Assembly (NCBI RefSeq): GCF_005222785.1 | Contig: NZ_STGH01000001.1 | Location: 310,001 to 374,000 of the forward strand | Direction: 5' to 3' | DNA length: 64,000 bases | Source: Rhodobacter sp. SY28-1 | GTDB taxonomy: Bacteria; Pseudomonadota; Alphaproteobacteria; Rhodobacterales; Rhodobacteraceae | Shown: positions 61,905 to 64,000 of the stretch, one piece after another | Position numbering within the stretch: the first letter of the stretch is position 1 | Layout of the letters: each line of letters starts with the position of its first letter | Translations under genes and position numbers: made by a program | The notes under the pieces: model-generated | Databases searched by the model: none | What the model was told of the DNA's origin: nothing | The model's input: only the letters and a program-made list of their open reading frames with translations

Positions 61905-63761
61905 TCACCCCTTTGCGGAGAAGTAGTCCGCGATGGTTTTGGCCATGGCTTGGGAAATGCCGTCCACGGCCTGCAGGTCCTCTACCCCCGCCCGTGCCAC
62001 AGCCTTCGCGCTGCCGAAATGCTGGAGGAGGGCGCGTTTGCGGGTGGCTCCAATGCCGGGGATGTCGTCGAGGGGGGTCAAGCTGACCGCCTTCGCCCGT
62101 TTGGCGCGGTGGGCGCCGATGGCCCAGCGGTGGGCCTCATCCCGGAGGCGCTGGATGAAGTAGAGGACGGGGTCGTTCCGTTGCAGGGCGAAGGGGCGTT
62201 CGCCGGGGCGGTGGAATTCTTCCTTCCCGGCGTCGCGGTCGATGCCTTTGGCGACGCCGACCATCGGGATGTCCTCGACGCCGAGTTCGTTCATGATCTC
62301 GGCCACGGCTGACACCTGCCCTGCCCCGCCGTCGATCAGCAGAAGGTCGGGCCACATGTCGGTCTTCCGTTCCGGGTCTTCCTTGAGCAGGCGCTCGAAG
62401 CGGCGGGTCAGGACTTCCTTCATCATGCCGAAGTCGTCGGAGTTGGCCCCGGCCTCGGACTTGATGTTGAACTTGCGGTACTGCGATTTCAGGAAGCCCT
62501 CGGCCCCCGCGACGATCATCCCGCCCACGGCATTGGTGCCCTGGATGTGGGAGTTGTCGTAAACCTCGATCCGCTGCGGGGGGGCGTCCAGGTCGAAGGC
62601 TTCGGCCAGGCCATGGAGGAGTTTGTTCTGCGTGGTCGACTCGGCCATCCGGCGGGCGAGGCTTTCGCGGGCGTTGCGCGTGGCGTTTTCGACGAGTTCG
62701 GCCTTTTCGCCGCGCTGGGGGACGGCGAGTTCGACCTTGCGGTTGGCGCGGGCGGTCAGGGCTTCGGTCACCAGGTCGGGGTTGTCGACGGGGTGGGAGA
62801 GGAGGATCAGGCGGGGCGGGTCCTTGTCGTCGTAGAACTGGGTGAGGAAGGCCTCCATGATCTCGGGCGCTTCGGCGCCGGCGCCGGTCTTGGGGTAGAA
62901 GTCGCGGTTGCCCCAGGACTGGTTGGCGCGGATGAAGAAGACCTGGACGCAGGCCTGGCCGTGTTCGAGGTGGAGCGCGACGACGTCGGCCTCGGAGACG
63001 CCTTGCGGGTTGATGCCCTGGGTCTGCTGGACCTGGGTGAGGGACTTGATCCGGTCGCGCAGGGCGGCGGCGCGTTCGAATTCCATCGCTTCGGAGGCCT
63101 CGGTCATGGCTTTCGCGAGGTCGGCCTGGACGGAGGTAGACTTGCCTTCCAGGAAGCGTTTGGCGTCGTCGACGAGGGTGGCGTAGCCCTCGGGGGTGAT
63201 CTTGCCGACACACGGGGCAGAGCAGCGCTTGATCTGGTATTGCAGGCAGGGGCGGGTGCGGCTTTCGAACATCGAGTCCGAGCAGTTGCGGAGGAGGAAG
63301 ACCTTCTGCAGCTGGTTCAGGGTCCGGTTCACGGCGCCTGCGCTGGCGAAGGGGCCGAAGTAGGCGCCCTTTTCGGATTTCTTCCCCCGATGCTTCTTGA
63401 TCTGCGGGAAGGGGTGTTCGGCCGAGATCAGGATATTCGGGAAGCTCTTGTCGTCACGCAGCAGCACGTTGTAGCGCGGCTTCAGCTGCTTGATCAGGTT
63501 CTGTTCGAGGAGCAGCGCCTCAAGTTCTGTCCGCGTGGTCAGGAACATCATCGAGGCGGTTTCATGGATCATCCGGGCGATGCGGCCGGAGTGGCCCGAG
63601 GGGCGGGCGTAGTTGGTGACGCGGGCCTTCAGGTTGCGCGCCTTGCCGACGTACAGCACCTCGGATGCCGCGTTCAGCATCCGGTAGACGCCGGGCGAGC
63701 CGTCGAGAGTGCGGAGGTAATCCTGGATCACCTCATGTCCGCTGCGGGGTTTTTCGTCCAT
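61905..63761 (-). CDS. uvrC: UvrC, excinuclease ABC subunit C
   Basis: 618-residue dual-incision nuclease of nucleotide excision repair. GIY-YIG domain ([20 protein letters not shown], about 23-42), a Cys-rich region ([19 protein letters not shown]), the UVR helix pair ([18 protein letters not shown]), the RNase H-like incision domain ([29 protein letters not shown]) and tandem C-terminal HhH motifs ([20 protein letters not shown]). Complete. Confidence 0.97.
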   Translation of the reverse strand: MDEKPRSGHEVIQDYLRTLDGSPGVYRMLNAASEVLYVGKARNLKARVTNYARPSGHSGRIARMIHETASMMFLTTRTELEALLLEQNLIKQLKPRYNVLLRDDKSFPNILISAEHPFPQIKKHRGKKSEKGAYFGPFASAGAVNRTLNQLQKVFLLRNCSDSMFESRTRPCLQYQIKRCSAPCVGKITPEGYATLVDDAKRFLEGKSTSVQADLAKAMTEASEAMEFERAAALRDRIKSLTQVQQTQGINPQGVSEADVVALHLEHGQACVQVFFIRANQSWGNRDFYPKTGAGAEAPEIMEAFLTQFYDDKDPPRLILLSHPVDNPDLVTEALTARANRKVELAVPQRGEKAELVENATRNARESLARRMAESTTQNKLLHGLAEAFDLDAPPQRIEVYDNSHIQGTNAVGGMIVAGAEGFLKSQYRKFNIKSEAGANSDDFGMMKEVLTRRFERLLKEDPERKTDMWPDLLLIDGGAGQVSAVAEIMNELGVEDIPMVGVAKGIDRDAGKEEFHRPGERPFALQRNDPVLYFIQRLRDEAHRWAIGAHRAKRAKAVSLTPLDDIPGIGATRKRALLQHFGSAKAVARAGVEDLQAVDGISQAMAKTIADYFSAKG

Positions 63762-64000
63762 GGTTTACACTATGTCGATTCTCGGTTCGGGCTGCCACCG
63801 AACGGGGGGCTAAGCAAGAGCAAAGCTGTCCACGGAATCTGGGGATAAGTCAGAGGAGAAGATTTCAGGAGAGCGGAATTTCCCTTGTTTTTGGCCCGGT
63901 TCGTGAGGATGCCTATTTTTTAAGCAGTTTATTAATGCATTGATTTTGCAAGATAAATATTTTTCCATCTGTGCAAATCCCTGAAATTTCAAACGAATTA
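63762..64000. other. AT-rich right edge, no gene seen
   Basis: The last 239 bp lie upstream of uvrC and turn sharply AT-rich after about 63870 (runs of T, TTTATTAATGCATTGATTTT, AAATATTTTTCC). GGGGATAAG near 63840 is one mismatch from a DnaA-box core. It probably holds the uvrC promoter; the strong AT shift may mark the edge of a different region beyond the window. Confidence 0.5.

Noticed and set aside
62547-63848. Plus-strand open frame (433 codons) opposite uvrC
   Set aside because: Antisense shadow of uvrC in GC-rich DNA; low-complexity Gly/Val/Asp composition.
63830-63850. Replication origin at the right edge
   Set aside because: Only one near DnaA-box (GGGGATAAG) is visible; no cluster of boxes or IHF-like sites within the window.

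Overview
The window is GC-rich (about 65% by eye) and carries an alphaproteobacterial, almost certainly Rhodobacteraceae, chromosome segment close to the replication origin. The evidence is the order mnmG-rsmG-parA-parB with a perfect parS site inside rsmG, the neighbouring hemW-rdgB-rph / hrcA-grpE block, the hemD-Mic60-like-hemY operon, the petP-petR pair, a CtrA-type box, and interspersed repeats of a kind common in this family. The DNA is nearly all protein-coding housekeeping sequence; there is no phage, transposase, CRISPR array or rRNA operon.

Layout. 1-3.6 kb: chromosome segregation and tRNA/rRNA modification. 3.6-7.8 kb: hemW, rdgB, rph and the divergent heat-shock pair hrcA-grpE. 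7.8-14.7 kb: mutS, a repeat-filled gap, hslU coupled to a membrane protein gene, an orphan BrnA-type antitoxin, hslV and rpsO. 15-21 kb: a CtrA-box-preceded RTX protein, DUF1643 and DUF1269 proteins, mtgA, a GST, queG and an SDR. 21-25 kb: ohrR/ohr with two matching operators, a membrane protein, ilvE, petP-petR. 25-27 kb: two secreted glycine-rich proteins of unknown role. 27-31 kb: an HDAC-like hydrolase, then xseB-ispA-dxs (isoprenoid precursors). 31-38 kb: a Crp/Fnr regulator divergent from a degenerate receiver protein, proline iminopeptidase, ubiG, a PLP-fold protein lacking its catalytic lysine, a SARP-like regulator, a methyltransferase, and a TetR/VOC pair. 38-50 kb: pheS, a flavoprotein, an MscS channel, an agmatinase-family enzyme, an enoyl-CoA hydratase, a DUF2125 protein, pmbA, cysQ and a long-tailed DEAD-box helicase. 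50-56.6 kb: tRNA-Thr, hemY/Mic60-like/hemD, tsaD-gpsA-yciI-EVE. 56.7-60.7 kb: a hydroxyproline-catabolism operon with its GntR regulator. 61-64 kb: a small exported protein, stacked inverted repeats, uvrC, and an AT-rich right edge.

The most unusual signal is not a gene. The 8-bp palindrome GTATATAC occurs 13 times, 12 of them inside genes, with a further group of GTA-NN-TAC relatives (mostly GTAGATAC). In a genome of this composition well under one copy would be expected. The copies use all three codon phases and rare codons (GTA, ATA, ACA), so selection appears to act on the DNA rather than the protein. They are concentrated between 40 and 60 kb, especially in the hydroxyproline operon. This resembles a highly iterated palindrome such as HIP1 of cyanobacteria, or the binding site of a chromosome-wide protein.
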